Shown one piece after another: positions 17,873 to 28,635 of a stretch of DNA of 64,000 bases (position 1 is its first letter; each line of letters opens with the position of its first letter). The stretch covers positions 62,001 through 126,000 of the forward strand of contig NZ_JABFHI010000003.1 in the NCBI RefSeq assembly GCF_013112225.1, written 5' to 3'. The stretch is from Vreelandella azerica (lineage in GTDB: Bacteria > Pseudomonadota > Gammaproteobacteria > Pseudomonadales > Halomonadaceae). The notes below the pieces were generated by a model, which was not told the origin of the DNA, ran no database searches, and worked only from the letters and a program-made list of their open reading frames with translations. The position numbers were made by a program, and so were the translations under genes.

Positions 17873-18622
17873 TCACCCAGGCTTTTCCTGCTCCCGGTAG
17901 AGCGCTTGACCAAGTGCTGAGAAATACCTCTCGAAGGCCTGATTAATTTGCTGGCGCTGCCGTCCCTGAGGGTATAAGCCCGCATGAGCCTCATCGGACT
18001 GGATAGTGCCGTTCACCAGGAAACGGTTGCCGGGCTGGCAATCTTCCACAAAGGCTTCGAATGCCCGGGCACACATCTCCTCAGGCCTGGCGTAATACAG
18101 TACTTTTAACTGGTTATCGGCTTTCTGTGACGCCTCAAAAAGCTGACTGGGTGCGGTGCCATCATCGGTGAGTAAGACCGCCTTGAGGCAATCGGCCAGC
18201 CGCTGATTGAGAGGGTGGCGCCTTTGCGCCGTTCCTTCCAGCCAGGCACTGGAGGCGAACTGAAGAGGGGCGGTATGAAGAAAGGCTTTCGCCCCTATGT
18301 AGTGATCAAACGCGTGAAACCATTCGTGGGCCAGGCTTCCGGCACCGGCATTTTTGGCCAGCGCCAGCTGTCGGCTGGCAGGTAAATAATGCGCGGCCAC
18401 ACCCAGCTGGCCTCCGATGCCATATTGCAACCCCAGGGTGCCACGCAGGGACACCAGGTGTTCCGGGCCCTGGAGTGCCGCCATTAAATCTTCCAGTGCG
18501 TGCAGGAAATAACCGGCGGCACGATCACGCTCAGCCGGTGTGACCCAGCGTCCGATTTCGATACTTCGAAAATCAAATCGGCGTCGTATCGTGACGAAGG
18601 AAATATCCGCATGAGCTGTCAT
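17873..18622 (-). CDS. CLCA_X family protein with a putative metallopeptidase motif
   Basis: A 249-residue protein of a family named CLCA_X in proteobacterial annotations. The central AHEWFHAFDHYIG (about residues 98-110) gives H-E-x-x-H followed by a third His, a zincin-like site. ARPEEMCARAFEAFVEDCQ near the C-terminus resembles the active-site-supporting segment of large polyvalent (LPD) proteins of phages and mobile elements. There is no signal peptide, so it is cytoplasmic. AAGGAG lies 6 bases before the ATG. Peptidase activity is inferred from the motif only. Confidence 0.75.
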   Translation of the reverse strand: MTAHADISFVTIRRRFDFRSIEIGRWVTPAERDRAAGYFLHALEDLMAALQGPEHLVSLRGTLGLQYGIGGQLGVAAHYLPASRQLALAKNAGAGSLAHEWFHAFDHYIGAKAFLHTAPLQFASSAWLEGTAQRRHPLNQRLADCLKAVLLTDDGTAPSQLFEASQKADNQLKVLYYARPEEMCARAFEAFVEDCQPGNRFLVNGTIQSDEAHAGLYPQGRQRQQINQAFERYFSALGQALYREQEKPG

Positions 18623-18840
18623 GAATGTCTCCTTCGGCTTAATGAAGGCACCGCCTTCGGTACGACGACTTCATGCCAACGCAAACGAGCAGATTTTTTG
18701 AACGGCTATATTAACACGCCAGTCGTTTATATATTCTACAGCGGCCTATAGCCGTGGGACAGGGCGTATCCTGAGCAACCTGTTTGATTGCCGGATGAAT
18801 ATGCAGTGGGCGATGCCAGGCACGTCCGAAGGAATCCTTT

Positions 18841-19320
18841 ATGTACACGGGAGAGCAACATCTGATGAATGATCTGCACGAACATGGCGTTGGCCTTGAT
18901 GCCAGCGTAGAACGTCATACGGAATCTGAAGCCATTGTGGATACTGACAGTCGCTCTGCGGCTGTTGACGGTCATGAGTATCCCGCCTTATCCCTGGAAG
19001 AGGTCACCCCACGGGTGGACGATATTCTGGAAGCGGCCAAAACCCTTACCTCGGCAGCAAAAAAGCGTGAGAAAAATCTTGTTGAAAAAGAGGAAGCCGA
19101 GCAGGCCGCAAGGGCGCTTCAAAAAGAGGCCAATGATGCCTTTGAGGCCCGCCTGGCAAAACGGGTGACAGCGGAGATGCGCAGCTTTGAAGAGGTTCAG
19201 AAGGACGTATTGAAAGCATTGAAAAAACTCGACAAGGCAGTGGAAAGCGCTGATGAAGAAACGGAAAAATCACAGGGCGCTTACAAGGAATTGCTGAGCA
19301 TTATTACTCCGCCAAACTAA
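18841..19320 (+). CDS. Coiled-coil hypothetical protein A (159 aa)
   Basis: The function is unknown. After an acidic N-terminus of about 55 residues, the protein is almost wholly helical and charged: RVDDILEAAKTLTSAAKKRE, then KEEAEQAARALQKEANDAFE and VLKALKKLDKAVESADEETE, ending in a short hydrophobic YKELLSII. It aligns along its length with the product of the gene at 19346, so the two arose by duplication. There is no signal peptide or membrane segment. A second Met at residue 9 is an alternative start. Confidence 0.65.
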   Translation: MYTGEQHLMNDLHEHGVGLDASVERHTESEAIVDTDSRSAAVDGHEYPALSLEEVTPRVDDILEAAKTLTSAAKKREKNLVEKEEAEQAARALQKEANDAFEARLAKRVTAEMRSFEEVQKDVLKALKKLDKAVESADEETEKSQGAYKELLSIITPPN

Positions 19321-19345
19321 GCGCTTTAAGCAAACGGGGAAATAT

Positions 19346-19723
19346 ATGCGTACTAATGTATCCAGCAACGCCGTTATCAGCTTACCCCAAGCGATGGCGC
19401 ATTCCGGTGATATTCTGACAGCCGCCCAGAAGCTCGCATCAGCGGTACATAAGGCGCGCAAGAAACGCCTTGAGGAAGAACAGGCCCGCGAATTGGCAGA
19501 GCGGCTTCGTCACGAAGTGAGAGAGGCAATCAAGGCCTTGCCGGAAGGCGATTACTCGGGGCATCTTCACATTGAAAAGACAATCCAGAGGGAACTGGTA
19601 AAAGCGAACAATGACGTTGACCGGGCTATTGATGGGGCGAACAGGCAGGCAGAGAAGTCTGAACAGGCTTATGCGGATCTGCTAGCCGTACTTTTGAACA
19701 GCCGCGCTGGCCAGTCAGGCTGA
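19346..19723 (+). CDS. Coiled-coil hypothetical protein B (125 aa), paralogue of A
   Basis: Shares with protein A the pattern GDILTAAQKLASAVHKARKK, a Lys/Glu-rich helix (EEEQARELAERLRHEVREAI) and an end SEQAYADLLAVLL. The segment PEGDYSGHLHIEKTIQREL replaces a Phe/Glu-rich stretch in A. It lies 25 bases after gene A with a strong terminator following, so the two form an operon. Both are probably cytoplasmic helical-bundle proteins that may pair with each other; this is inferred from the duplication. Confidence 0.65.
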   Translation: MRTNVSSNAVISLPQAMAHSGDILTAAQKLASAVHKARKKRLEEEQARELAERLRHEVREAIKALPEGDYSGHLHIEKTIQRELVKANNDVDRAIDGANRQAEKSEQAYADLLAVLLNSRAGQSG

Positions 19724-19754
19724 CTGTTAGGGGCTGTTGACGTTTCATCTTCAA

Positions 19755-19798
19755 CCAAAAACGGCCACTTGCTTTATTAGCTAAGTGGCCGTTTTCAT
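19755..19798. terminator. Intrinsic terminator after the coiled-coil pair
   Basis: AAAACGGCCACTT pairs with AAGTGGCCGTTTT, a 13-bp stem with A- and T-rich flanks. It can stop both the coiled-coil operon and tRNA-Pro transcription from the opposite strand. Confidence 0.85.
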
Positions 19799-19807
19799 TG
19801 AATTCTT

Positions 19808-19884
19808 TGGTCGGAATAGCAGGATTCGAACCTACGACCTCTGCCTCCCGAAGGCAGCGCTCTACCAAGCTGAGCTATATTCCG
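19808..19884 (-). tRNA. tRNA-Pro (anticodon CGG)
   Basis: On the minus strand the 77-nt cloverleaf begins CGGAATA and ends TATTCCG-A-CCA, with the CCA encoded. The anticodon arm CTGCC-TTCGGGA-GGCAG gives anticodon CGG, reading CCG. The T arm carries GGTTCGAATCC. It lies between the terminator at 19755 and ispB. No phage-like integration is seen beside it. Confidence 0.97.
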
Positions 19885-20011
19885 ATGCGTTGCGGTATGT
19901 GCCGTTCAACGGAGGAGGATAATACGGGGCGGTGTGGCTTTTTTTCAAGCCCTGTTGGCTGAAAACTGTTGATTATAACGCCAGCTGTTGTTGCTCTTGA
20001 TCAATTCTTGA

Positions 20012-21027
20012 TCAGGTGTCGCGGTCTACGGCGAGGCGGGCAAGATGTGCCATGGTATCGCGGAAGGGACTAGGGGGCAGGGCGTCCAGCTGTGCCAGAG
20101 CCCGGTCGGCCATTTCATCAGCGCGGGCACGGGTGTAGTCCAGGGCGCCGGTGGTGTGCACAATCTCAAGCACTGCATCCAGCTGCTCCAGCCCGCCTTT
20201 GCGAATCACCTGACGAATCAGCTTGGCCTGTTCGGGAGTGCCGCGTTCCATGGCGTTGATCAGTGGCAGCGTTGGCTTGCCTTCGGCCAGATCGTCGCCC
20301 ACGTTCTTGCCCATGGCATCCGCGTTGCCCTGATAGTCCAGCAGGTCATCCACCAGCTGAAAAGCTAGCCCCAGATAGCGGCCATACAGCTTCAGGGCTT
20401 CTTCCTGTTCGGGGGTGGCGTTGGCAAGCACGGCGCCGCTGTGTGAGGCGGCTTCGAACAGCATGGCCGTCTTGCCCTGAATGGTCTCGAAGTAGTCGGC
20501 TTCAGAAATGCTCGGGTTGCCGATATTGGTCAGCTGCTGCACTTCGCCTTCAGCAATGGTGCAGGTGGCGGCAGACAGGATGGCCATGATGCGCATGGAG
20601 CCTACATCGACCATCATCTGAAAGGAGCGGGAATACAGAAAGTCACCGACCAGTACGCAGGGGCGTTGCCCCAGGCGTCGTTAGCAGTTTTCTTGCCGCG
20701 CCGCAGGTGCGACTCGTCGACTACGTCATCGTGCAGCAGGGTGGAGGTGTGCATGAATTCAATCAGGGTGGCGAGCAGGATATGTTTATCTTCCTGATAA
20801 CCAAGCGAGCGCGCTGCAAGCAGGACCATCAGCGGGCGAAGACGCTTGCCGCCGCTTTCAATAATATATTCGCTGATGGTCGCTACCAGTGGCACTTTGG
20901 AGCTGAGCTGTTCAACAATGGTGCGGTTAACCGCGATGAAATCATCCGCCACCACGGCGTGCAGCGGGGCAGGAGAGGAGCTGGCAGGCGAGGTTGGAGA
21001 AGCGTTCGCAGTCATTGATTCATTCAT
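20012..21027 (-). CDS. ispB: Octaprenyl diphosphate synthase, one frameshift
   Basis: A trans-polyprenyl synthase that makes the ubiquinone side chain from FPP and IPP. Both Asp-rich motifs are present: LLHDDVVDE (allylic substrate) and LVDDLLDY. The frame breaks near 20650, between NAPA and VLVGDFLYSR, where one base (or four) is missing. Corrected length is about 338 residues, normal for the family. The gene is essential in relatives, which argues for a sequence error. The ATG at 21027 is taken as start; a TTG at 21057 and an ATG at 21015 are alternatives. It is divergent from rplU, the usual order in gammaproteobacteria. Confidence 0.92.
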
Positions 21028-21141
21028 CGCGGCAGGTGAAAGTGGCGACAGCGCCAAATAGAGTTGATGTCATGCTATGGTCAGCTCTGTTGGCCGTCAA
21101 GCCGTGTCAAAAAAGCCAGCCATTGACAACGGCCAGAATAG

Positions 21142-21170
21142 TTGTAGTACGCGGGTAAAGTCGCTATAAT
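21142..21170 (+). promoter_or_regulatory. Sigma-70 promoter of rplU-rpmA
   Basis: TTGTAG (21142-21147) and a consensus TATAAT (21165-21170) are separated by 17 bases. A GC-rich discriminator (TCGCGGCCC) follows, as in stringently controlled ribosomal promoters. The leader to rplU is about 130 bases, long enough for regulation. Confidence 0.7.
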
Positions 21171-21305
21171 TCGCGGCCCGCTCATCATGCTCCCTGTCAG
21201 ATGGCTGCCGAAAGGGGCGCTACTCGCAGCAGGTCGATCAAGAGCCACGCAGATGAGCGCCGTGGCAATGTGCCGCGGCATTTATAAGCCGTCTCGGAGA
21301 GAAAC

Positions 21306-21617
21306 ATGTACGCAGTCATTAAAAGCGGTGGTAAGCAGTACCGCGTTCAGGAAGGTCAGACACTGAAGCTCGAGAAGCTGGAAATTCCGACCGGCGAAAT
21401 CATCGAGTTTGACGAAGTTCTGCTGGTAGCAGACGGTGACGACGTTACCGTTGGCGCTCCGCTGGTTGAAGGCGCTAAGGTATCCGCTGAGATCGTTGAT
21501 CATGGCCGTGCCAAGAAGATCAACATCATCAAGTTCCGTCGTCGTAAGCACAGCATGAAGCGTCAGGGCCACCGTCAGTGGTTCACTGAAGTCAAAATTA
21601 CCGGAATTTCTGCGTAA
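21306..21617 (+). CDS. rplU: 50S ribosomal protein L21
   Basis: A 103-residue large-subunit protein binding 23S rRNA. It begins [20 protein letters not shown], the L21 signature, and has the C-terminal [27 protein letters not shown] ribosome-binding site precedes the ATG. Intact and of normal length. It forms the rplU-rpmA operon with the next gene. Confidence 0.98.
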   Translation: MYAVIKSGGKQYRVQEGQTLKLEKLEIPTGEIIEFDEVLLVADGDDVTVGAPLVEGAKVSAEIVDHGRAKKINIIKFRRRKHSMKRQGHRQWFTEVKITGISA

Positions 21618-21660
21618 GCAGTCATTTTCTAGGTTATTTCCTTTGTAGGAGGTTTTTACC

Positions 21661-21918
21661 ATGGCACATAAGAAGGCAGCGGGCTCCACGCGTAACGGCC
21701 GCGATTCCGAATCCAAACGTTTGGGTGTGAAGCTTTTCGGCGGTCAGGCCGTCGCTCCGGGTAACATCATTGTTCGTCAGCGCGGCACCAAGTTCCATGC
21801 GGGCGCGGGTGTTGGCCTGGGCCGTGACCACACGCTGTTCGCACTTGACGAAGGCGTTGTGAAGTTCGAGACCAAAGGCCCGAAAAGCCGCAAGTTCGTC
21901 AGCGTTGTTTCTGCCTAA
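21661..21918 (+). CDS. rpmA: 50S ribosomal protein L27
   Basis: An 85-residue protein whose N-terminus reaches the peptidyl-transferase centre. It begins [20 protein letters not shown], contains [20 protein letters not shown], and is intact. AGGAGG stands 8 bases before the ATG. It is followed by an intrinsic terminator, then by obgE. Confidence 0.98.
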   Translation: MAHKKAAGSTRNGRDSESKRLGVKLFGGQAVAPGNIIVRQRGTKFHAGAGVGLGRDHTLFALDEGVVKFETKGPKSRKFVSVVSA

Positions 21919-21948
21919 GCATTTTTGCCAGGCAAGACGTTGAACAGG

Positions 21949-21976
21949 AAAAGCCCCGCTACGGCGGGGCTTTTTG
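21949..21976 (+). terminator. Intrinsic terminator after rpmA
   Basis: AAGCCCCGC-TAC-GGCGGGGCTTTTTG: a GC-rich stem followed by five T, 31 bases after the rpmA stop. Confidence 0.9.
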
Positions 21977-21993
21977 TCTGCTAACGTCATTGA

Positions 21994-23261
<1,268 letters not shown>

Positions 23262-23307
23262 ACACCTTGCATCATAGTGAGGGAAGCGACGGTATGGGAG
23301 AAAGACT

Positions 23308-24441
23308 GTGAGCGAGCATGAGCTGGGGCGGGAAAGTCTGAGTCGCGCGCGCCGCGTCGTGGTCAAGATCGGTAGCGCCCTGTTGACCAACGACGGGCGT
23401 GGCCTGGATACCGATGGCATCGGTGGCTGGGTTGACCAGATTGCCGAGCTGCATCAGCGCGGTGTTGAAGTGGTATTGGTCTCGTCAGGGGCCGTGGCGG
23501 CGGGCATGGTGCGCCTTGGCTGGCAGGCACGGCCAAGTGCGGTGCATGAGTTGCAGGCCGCCGCTGCAGTGGGACAGAACGGCCTGACCCAGTGCTATGA
23601 GCAGCATTTTGCCCGCCACGGTATTCTGACCGCCCAAGTCCTGCTGACTCACGATGACCTTTCCAACCGCAAGCGCTACCTGAATGCGCTCTCGGCCCTG
23701 CGCACCCTGGTGGAAATGCGGGTGGTGCCGGTGATCAATGAAAATGACACCGTGGTGACCGACGAGATCCGCTTTGGCGACAACGATACGTTGGGGGCGC
23801 TGGTCGCCAATCTGCTCGAAGCCGAAGCGTTGTTCCTGCTGACCGACCAGGAAGGCCTGTTTGATGCCGACCCTCGCCACCATGCAGACGCTCAACTTAT
23901 TGCCGAAGGCTGGGCCGATGACCCGCGTCTGGTAGCGGTGGCAGGCACCGGTGGTGCGTTAGGGCGCGGTGGCATGAGCACCAAGGTGCGCGCTGCCCAG
24001 CTGGCCGCGCGCTCCGGTGCTGTCACCGTGATTGCCAGTGGCCGCCAGCCGAATGTTTTGACCCGCCTGATGGCCGGTGAAGCCCTGGGCACCCTGCTGC
24101 GCCCTGAGCAGGCGCCGATGGCCGCGCGCAAGCGCTGGCTGGCGGGCCAGCTGCAGGTGCGCGGTTCGCTGGTGCTGGACGCCGGTGCGGTCAAGGTATT
24201 GCGTGATAAAGGCTCCAGCCTGCTGGCGGTCGGTGTGCGTGAGGTGCAAGGCAGCTTCAAACGCGGCGATATGGTGCTCTGCGTGGATGAGCAGGGCACT
24301 CGGGTAGCCAAAGGGCTGGTCAATTATGGCGCGGACGAAGCGCGTCGGCTGGCGGGTAAACCCAGCCACCAGATCGAAGCCATTCTGGGTTATGTTGAGG
24401 CCCACGAGCTGATTCACCGCGATAATCTGGTGATTGTCTGA
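23308..24441 (+). CDS. proB: Glutamate 5-kinase
   Basis: Phosphorylates glutamate with ATP, the first step of proline synthesis. The amino-acid kinase domain (about residues 1-270) begins [17 protein letters not shown] and carries [19 protein letters not shown] and [20 protein letters not shown]-terminal PUA domain follows (about 290-370). Length 377 and an intact frame are normal. Proline is an osmolyte in halophiles, so feedback control may be loosened, but the sequence alone does not show this. It lies 46 bases after obgE. Confidence 0.96.
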   Translation: MSEHELGRESLSRARRVVVKIGSALLTNDGRGLDTDGIGGWVDQIAELHQRGVEVVLVSSGAVAAGMVRLGWQARPSAVHELQAAAAVGQNGLTQCYEQHFARHGILTAQVLLTHDDLSNRKRYLNALSALRTLVEMRVVPVINENDTVVTDEIRFGDNDTLGALVANLLEAEALFLLTDQEGLFDADPRHHADAQLIAEGWADDPRLVAVAGTGGALGRGGMSTKVRAAQLAARSGAVTVIASGRQPNVLTRLMAGEALGTLLRPEQAPMAARKRWLAGQLQVRGSLVLDAGAVKVLRDKGSSLLAVGVREVQGSFKRGDMVLCVDEQGTRVAKGLVNYGADEARRLAGKPSHQIEAILGYVEAHELIHRDNLVIV

Positions 24442-24442
24442 T

Positions 24443-24465
24443 CCAACCGGCTTGAGGCTGGTTGG
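24443..24465. terminator. Hairpin between convergent proB and DUF1853 genes
   Basis: CCAACC pairs with GGTTGG within CCAACCGGCTTGAGGCTGGT, ending one base before the DUF1853 stop codon. There is no T-run. Confidence 0.4.
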
Positions 24466-25533
24466 CTAAGGCGGCGCTGGGAGCGGGATATGCGTTGGCC
24501 ACTGATTGGGCACAATAAAAATACGTGTTGTCTGGTCGTCGGCAGGGGTATAGCACATCAGCTGCTGCGGCCAGCGCTTTGGGCCTGTTTGCTTTTGGTC
24601 TGCGTATAGGTGTGTCTGCTCTACAATCTCTGCCAGGGAGTGCCATTGCTCCAGCGGCGGTGGCGCCAGCCAGTGAGGTTTGGTCAGCCAGGTGGCCAGA
24701 GTGTCCGGTGCAAGACTTGCGGCCAGCGCTGGCCAGTCGCTGGCATGGCACCAAATACCACGACGATGTTCCGGCGTAGCCCCTTCCGGTGGCGGTAAAT
24801 CCGCATGCCACGGGTAATAAAGAATGCCTGGCATGGCCATCTGATGCGCTATTGCCACAGGTTCGGGGCCGTTATTTGCCAGGCTGTCGCGCGGGGTAAG
24901 CCAGTGGCGTAAGGCGCGCCGGGCGTCTGCCGTGGTGGAAAGCGGCAACTGGCGATGCTGCATGTGGTAGCGCTTGATATCGAGGCTGTCGAATCCGCCG
25001 GGGCCAATCCAGCGGCTCTGGCTATCGGCGGCCCCCGGCCCGTCCGGTAACCCCAGATAAAACTTGATGGCCACTTCAAGATGAATGGGCGTGGGGTTCT
25101 GGCAGGTGCGGTAGAGCATATCCAGCTCACCGCGGGTATTGCGCTGGGCAAAGATGCGTACATTGCGGGCCAGTAGCCGCGTGCCAGGAGCGTGGTCAAG
25201 CAAGTAATGCCACAGCCGTTCATGGTAATGGCCCATCCGCGCGTGGCGCAGTTCACGCAGTGGCAGATGATGTAGGGCATCCTGCTGACAATGCAGCCAG
25301 GCATCAATATCAGCCGATGACTGCAAGCCCAGGGTTGCAAGGCTCGGGCGCCCGGGAATATTCCCCAGCGTCACCAGATCCGGCGCGTTCAGCAGCCAGG
25401 CCATATCGCGCATCACGCTACTGCGCCAGCCTGATGGCACGCCTTCCAGTGTGGCAGAGTGAGTGTGTCCGCCTGTGTCATCCTGTGGCAGGAAAAAGTG
25501 TCTCAAAAGGCTTGCCTCCTGTAGCACCATCAC
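24466..25533 (-). CDS. DUF1853 family protein
   Basis: A 355-residue cytoplasmic protein of unknown function. It has the family landmarks GELDMLYR, HLEVAIKFYLGL, and WIGPGGFDSLDIKRYHMQHR. The HLEVAIKFY and ELD pattern recalls the metal-binding core of PD-(D/E)XK-like nucleases, but activity is not shown for the family. The second Met (25530) is an equally good start. Convergent with proB, whose stop is 24 bases away. The frame is intact. Confidence 0.8.
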   Translation of the reverse strand: MMVLQEASLLRHFFLPQDDTGGHTHSATLEGVPSGWRSSVMRDMAWLLNAPDLVTLGNIPGRPSLATLGLQSSADIDAWLHCQQDALHHLPLRELRHARMGHYHERLWHYLLDHAPGTRLLARNVRIFAQRNTRGELDMLYRTCQNPTPIHLEVAIKFYLGLPDGPGAADSQSRWIGPGGFDSLDIKRYHMQHRQLPLSTTADARRALRHWLTPRDSLANNGPEPVAIAHQMAMPGILYYPWHADLPPPEGATPEHRRGIWCHASDWPALAASLAPDTLATWLTKPHWLAPPPLEQWHSLAEIVEQTHLYADQKQTGPKRWPQQLMCYTPADDQTTRIFIVPNQWPTHIPLPAPP

Positions 25534-25594
25534 CGGCGTAGCCGCTGGCCAACGCCGATGATGGTTGAGGTTATCCTGCCACTAATGCCCGGTG

Positions 25595-26065
25595 TCAGTC
25601 ACGTTCGATGTGGCTGATTTGAGCAGCACCCTGGCGTAGCCTGATTTCAAGCTCGCGCCCATTGGCATCCCGGCCTTCAATGTCGATCATACCGCTTTCG
25701 TCAATCGCGATTTCTTCAAAGGTTGTCATGCCTTCTGAGCGGGCGAGCTCAAAGGCTGAACGCACCTCCTCGTCACTCATGCCCCAGGCACCGGTGATCA
25801 GGCGTTCGCGTTTTTCACTTAGAGTGTCGCCGTTTTCCAGATCAAAACGAACCTCGGCGTTCCATTCATCATCCAGCCAGCCTTCTACTTCAGCCTGCCC
25901 CGGGCGTTTGATTTCGATTTCTTCAAGATAGGTAAACCCATAAGCGGAAGTCCGTTCAAGAATGTGGTCGATGCGGTTGATATCCATGGTGTCGTCCGCC
26001 TGGGCAGTGCCGATAAACAGCAGGGCCGCGGCGGGGATCAGCAGAGCTTTCTTGATAGAGGTCAT
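25595..26065 (-). CDS. Exported protein with two PepSY-like domains
   Basis: From the Met at 26065 (AAGGAG 6 bases upstream) a signal peptide TSIKKALLIPAAALLFIGTA ends at AQA/DD. Two similar units follow: DHILERTSAYGFTYLEEIEI with EVEGWLDDEWNAEVRFDLEN, and ELARSEGMTTFEEIAIDESG with IEGRDANGRELEIRL. These match PepSY/PepSY_2 domains, often periplasmic modulators beside two-component systems. It is divergent from another PepSY gene and a response regulator-sensor pair, so it may be part of that regulon. Two upstream Met codons (26068, 26095) are alternatives. Confidence 0.75.
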   Translation of the reverse strand: MTSIKKALLIPAAALLFIGTAQADDTMDINRIDHILERTSAYGFTYLEEIEIKRPGQAEVEGWLDDEWNAEVRFDLENGDTLSEKRERLITGAWGMSDEEVRSAFELARSEGMTTFEEIAIDESGMIDIEGRDANGRELEIRLRQGAAQISHIERD

Positions 26066-26218
26066 CATATTCTCCTTGGGTGAATCAAACGTCACGCATG
26101 TGGATTGAAAGGAACGTCAGCGTGACCGTGATCACTGTTATAGCACTGCTTGGCTTACCTGGAGCTGACACCTGGGTTCATCGACGGTTCATGTTCCTTT
26201 TGGCATGCTGAGTAAATG

Positions 26219-26565
26219 ATGAGATTTGATCACTACCTTTATCGCCGTGCCCTGAAGGGCGGCCTGCTTGCCTTGGGGTGCCTGCTTTTTCTGCCTCCCC
26301 GTGGGCAGACCAGCACTGGCATTCGCTGCATGATGATGTCCAGCGAGGTGAAGTGGTGCCCCTGGAAAATATTCTGGACTGGCTGGAAGCGCACTATATC
26401 GGCGACGTGCTGGAAGTGGAAGTCGAACGGGATGACGGTGAGGTAGAGTATGAAATCAAGCTGCTCGGTGAGCGGGGCCAGATTGTTGAGTTCGAGTTTG
26501 ATGGCCACACCGGCCAGCTGATGGAAATCGAGGGAGTGCACATTGATGCCATGCGCAGGCCGTGA
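26219..26565 (+). CDS. PepSY domain protein upstream of a two-component system, one frameshift
   Basis: MRFDHYLYRRALKGGLLALG begins a signal peptide or anchor. The frame changes near 26300 (in CTGCCTCCCCGTGG), after which SPWADQHWHSLHDDVQRGEV and ENILDWLEAHYIGDVLEVEV, then EIKLLGERGQIVEFEFDGHT give a PepSY domain. Its stop lies 24 bases before the response-regulator start, so they are co-transcribed. Periplasmic PepSY proteins in this position are thought to tune the sensor. Corrected length is about 115 residues. No strong ribosome-binding site is seen at 26216-26219. Confidence 0.65.
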
Positions 26566-26589
26566 TGCGCCCTCTAAGGAGGATGTCAT

Positions 26590-27264
26590 TTGAAATGCCT
26601 GTTGGTAGAAGATGACCTGGCTTTGGCGGGGGCGCTGATGGATGTTCTGCGTCAGGGCGATTGGCTGGCGGAATCTGCCGCCACCGGCCAGGAAGCGGAT
26701 TTCCTGGTGCGTACCGAAACCTATGATGCTGTCATTCTTGATCTGGGCTTGCCCGATGGTGACGGCGTGCGCTGGCTGAGTGCCTGGCGAGAAGGCGGAA
26801 TCAACCTGCCTGTGTTGATCCTGACCGCCCGCGAGCGCTGGGCTGACAAGGCGGCAGGATTTTCCGCCGGTGCCGATGATTATGTCACCAAGCCTTTTGA
26901 AGCCGCTGAAGTGCTGTTTCGCCTGCATGCGCTGGTAAGGCGTAGCCACGGCCATGCCCATCCGCTGCTGAGCGTGGGTGAGTTGACCCTCGACACCCAT
27001 ACTCAGCACGTTGCTCTGGCCAGTCGGCCGGTGTCGCTAACCGCCCAGGAAACCCGCTTGCTGTGCTATCTGATGCAGGCGGCGCCCCGCGTGGTTAGCC
27101 GTACTGAGCTTTCCGAGCATGTGTATGATCGCGATCATGAGCCGGATTCCAACGTGATTGACGTCCAGGTCAGCCGTCTACGCCGCAAACTGGGAGCCTG
27201 GCGGATTGCCACCCTGCGTGGTCAAGGATATCGGTTGCTGGCGGAGCCACTTGATACGCCATGA
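26590..27264 (+). CDS. OmpR/PhoP-type response regulator
   Basis: A 224-residue transcription factor. The receiver has the acidic pocket LLVEDD, the phospho-acceptor Asp51 in VILDLGLPDGDG, and the conserved Lys in DDYVTKPF. The C-terminal winged helix (about 125-218) has LTAQETRLLCYLM and SRLRRKLG. Translation starts at a TTG, supported by AAGGAGG 7 bases upstream. Its stop overlaps the sensor ATG (27261). It resembles PhoP/QseB regulators; the signal is unknown. Confidence 0.88.
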   Translation: MKCLLVEDDLALAGALMDVLRQGDWLAESAATGQEADFLVRTETYDAVILDLGLPDGDGVRWLSAWREGGINLPVLILTARERWADKAAGFSAGADDYVTKPFEAAEVLFRLHALVRRSHGHAHPLLSVGELTLDTHTQHVALASRPVSLTAQETRLLCYLMQAAPRVVSRTELSEHVYDRDHEPDSNVIDVQVSRLRRKLGAWRIATLRGQGYRLLAEPLDTP

Positions 27265-28627
27265 CGCGACCTAGCCTGACTCACTATCATCGTCGCTGGA
27301 GGCGGCGTTCGATTGCCAGCCGTTTGCTGCTCGCTGCCTTATTGATCGTGGGCCTGGCGCTCCCTGCGGCGGGTATTTTGCTGTCCCAGCATTATCGTGA
27401 AGCTGCCACGCAGGGGTTTGATAACCGCCTGACGGCAGTGCTTAACGTTCTGTTGGCCGGGGTGGAAGTTGATCCGCAGACGGGCAAGCTGATGATGGAT
27501 CGTGCGCTGGGCGATCCGCGCTTTGAGCAGGTGTTCTCAGGCTGGTACTGGCAGATCAGTGATGGCGGCGAGCGTACTCTGACCTCACGTTCGTTATGGG
27601 ATCAGCGCCTGCCCGTGCATAGCGGTGAAAAAGCCGCGAATACCCTGAGCGGCCCGCGCGAACAAACCTTGCGGATGGTTGAGCGCGTTATCCAGTTGGC
27701 GTCGCTGCCATCTGTCCTGCATGTCAGTATCGCCGCCAGTGATGCGGAACTGAACGCTGATATTCACTCCTTCAGCCAATGGTTATGGGCTGGGCTGGCC
27801 GCATTGGGGGCGTTTTACTGGTTGTGCTGGCGCTGCAGGTTCGCTGGGGGCTGTCCCCACTGCGCCGCTTGCGCGCTAATCTGCAAGCCATTCATGACGG
27901 ACGCGCCGAGCAGCTGCCCAATGACTTTCCGGATGAGTTGAATGCCCTGGCCAGCGCAATGAATGCCTTGCTAGCTAGAGATCAACGCCTGATTGAGCGA
28001 GGGCGGCATACAGCAGGCAATCTTGCCCACGCCCTTAAAACCCCATTGAGTGTGATGCGTTTGCAGCTCGCCCAACTGCCAGAGGCCCAGCGGCCTCGCT
28101 GGGAGGCAGAGCTTGCGCGTATTGATAATGCCGTTCGTCATCACCTGGCAAGAGCATCAGCGGTAGGGGAAGGTGCCCGCATAGCCCCCTTGAAGCTATC
28201 CACCACCCTTGCACCTATGCTTTCAGGCCTTGCCAGGCTGGCCCAGCGGCGCGGGCTCACACTGTGCTCCCAATGGCATGGGGAACGCTCTGTCTACCTT
28301 GATGAGCAGGATGCCCAAGAGCTGGTTGGCAATCTTCTGGATAATGCGCTGCGCTGGGCAAGCCATGCGGTCATGATGGAAGCTGCCTGCCAGGGGAAGT
28401 GGCTGACCCTGCAGATCAGCGATGATGGCCCCGGCATGACGGATGAGCAATGCCAAGCCGCCTTTGAACGCGGCAGCCGCCTTGATGAGCGGCGCTCGCA
28501 GAGCGGTTTAGGGCTTTCCATCGTGGCAGATCTGGTGGCACTCTATCAGGGAGAATTGACGCTATCACGGGCAGCACAGGGAGGGTTGCAGGTCACCGTG
28601 ATGTTGCCTGTCGTAGCACAGCCTTGA
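27261..28627 (+). CDS. Membrane sensor histidine kinase, one frameshift
   Basis: Partner of the regulator upstream. The first membrane segment is LLLAALLIVGLALPAAGILL. A periplasmic domain of about 130 residues follows, then the second membrane segment (WAGLAALGA...VLLVVLAL), a HAMP linker (GLSPLRRLRANLQAIH), the His box NLAHALKTPLS, the N box NLLDNALRWA, G1 DDGPGM and G2 GLGLSIV. The frame breaks near 27810 inside the second membrane segment. Corrected length is about 455 residues, similar to PhoQ/QseC. A short adjacent PepSY protein suggests a periplasmic signal. Confidence 0.88.
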
Positions 28628-28635
28628 GGGTTTCC

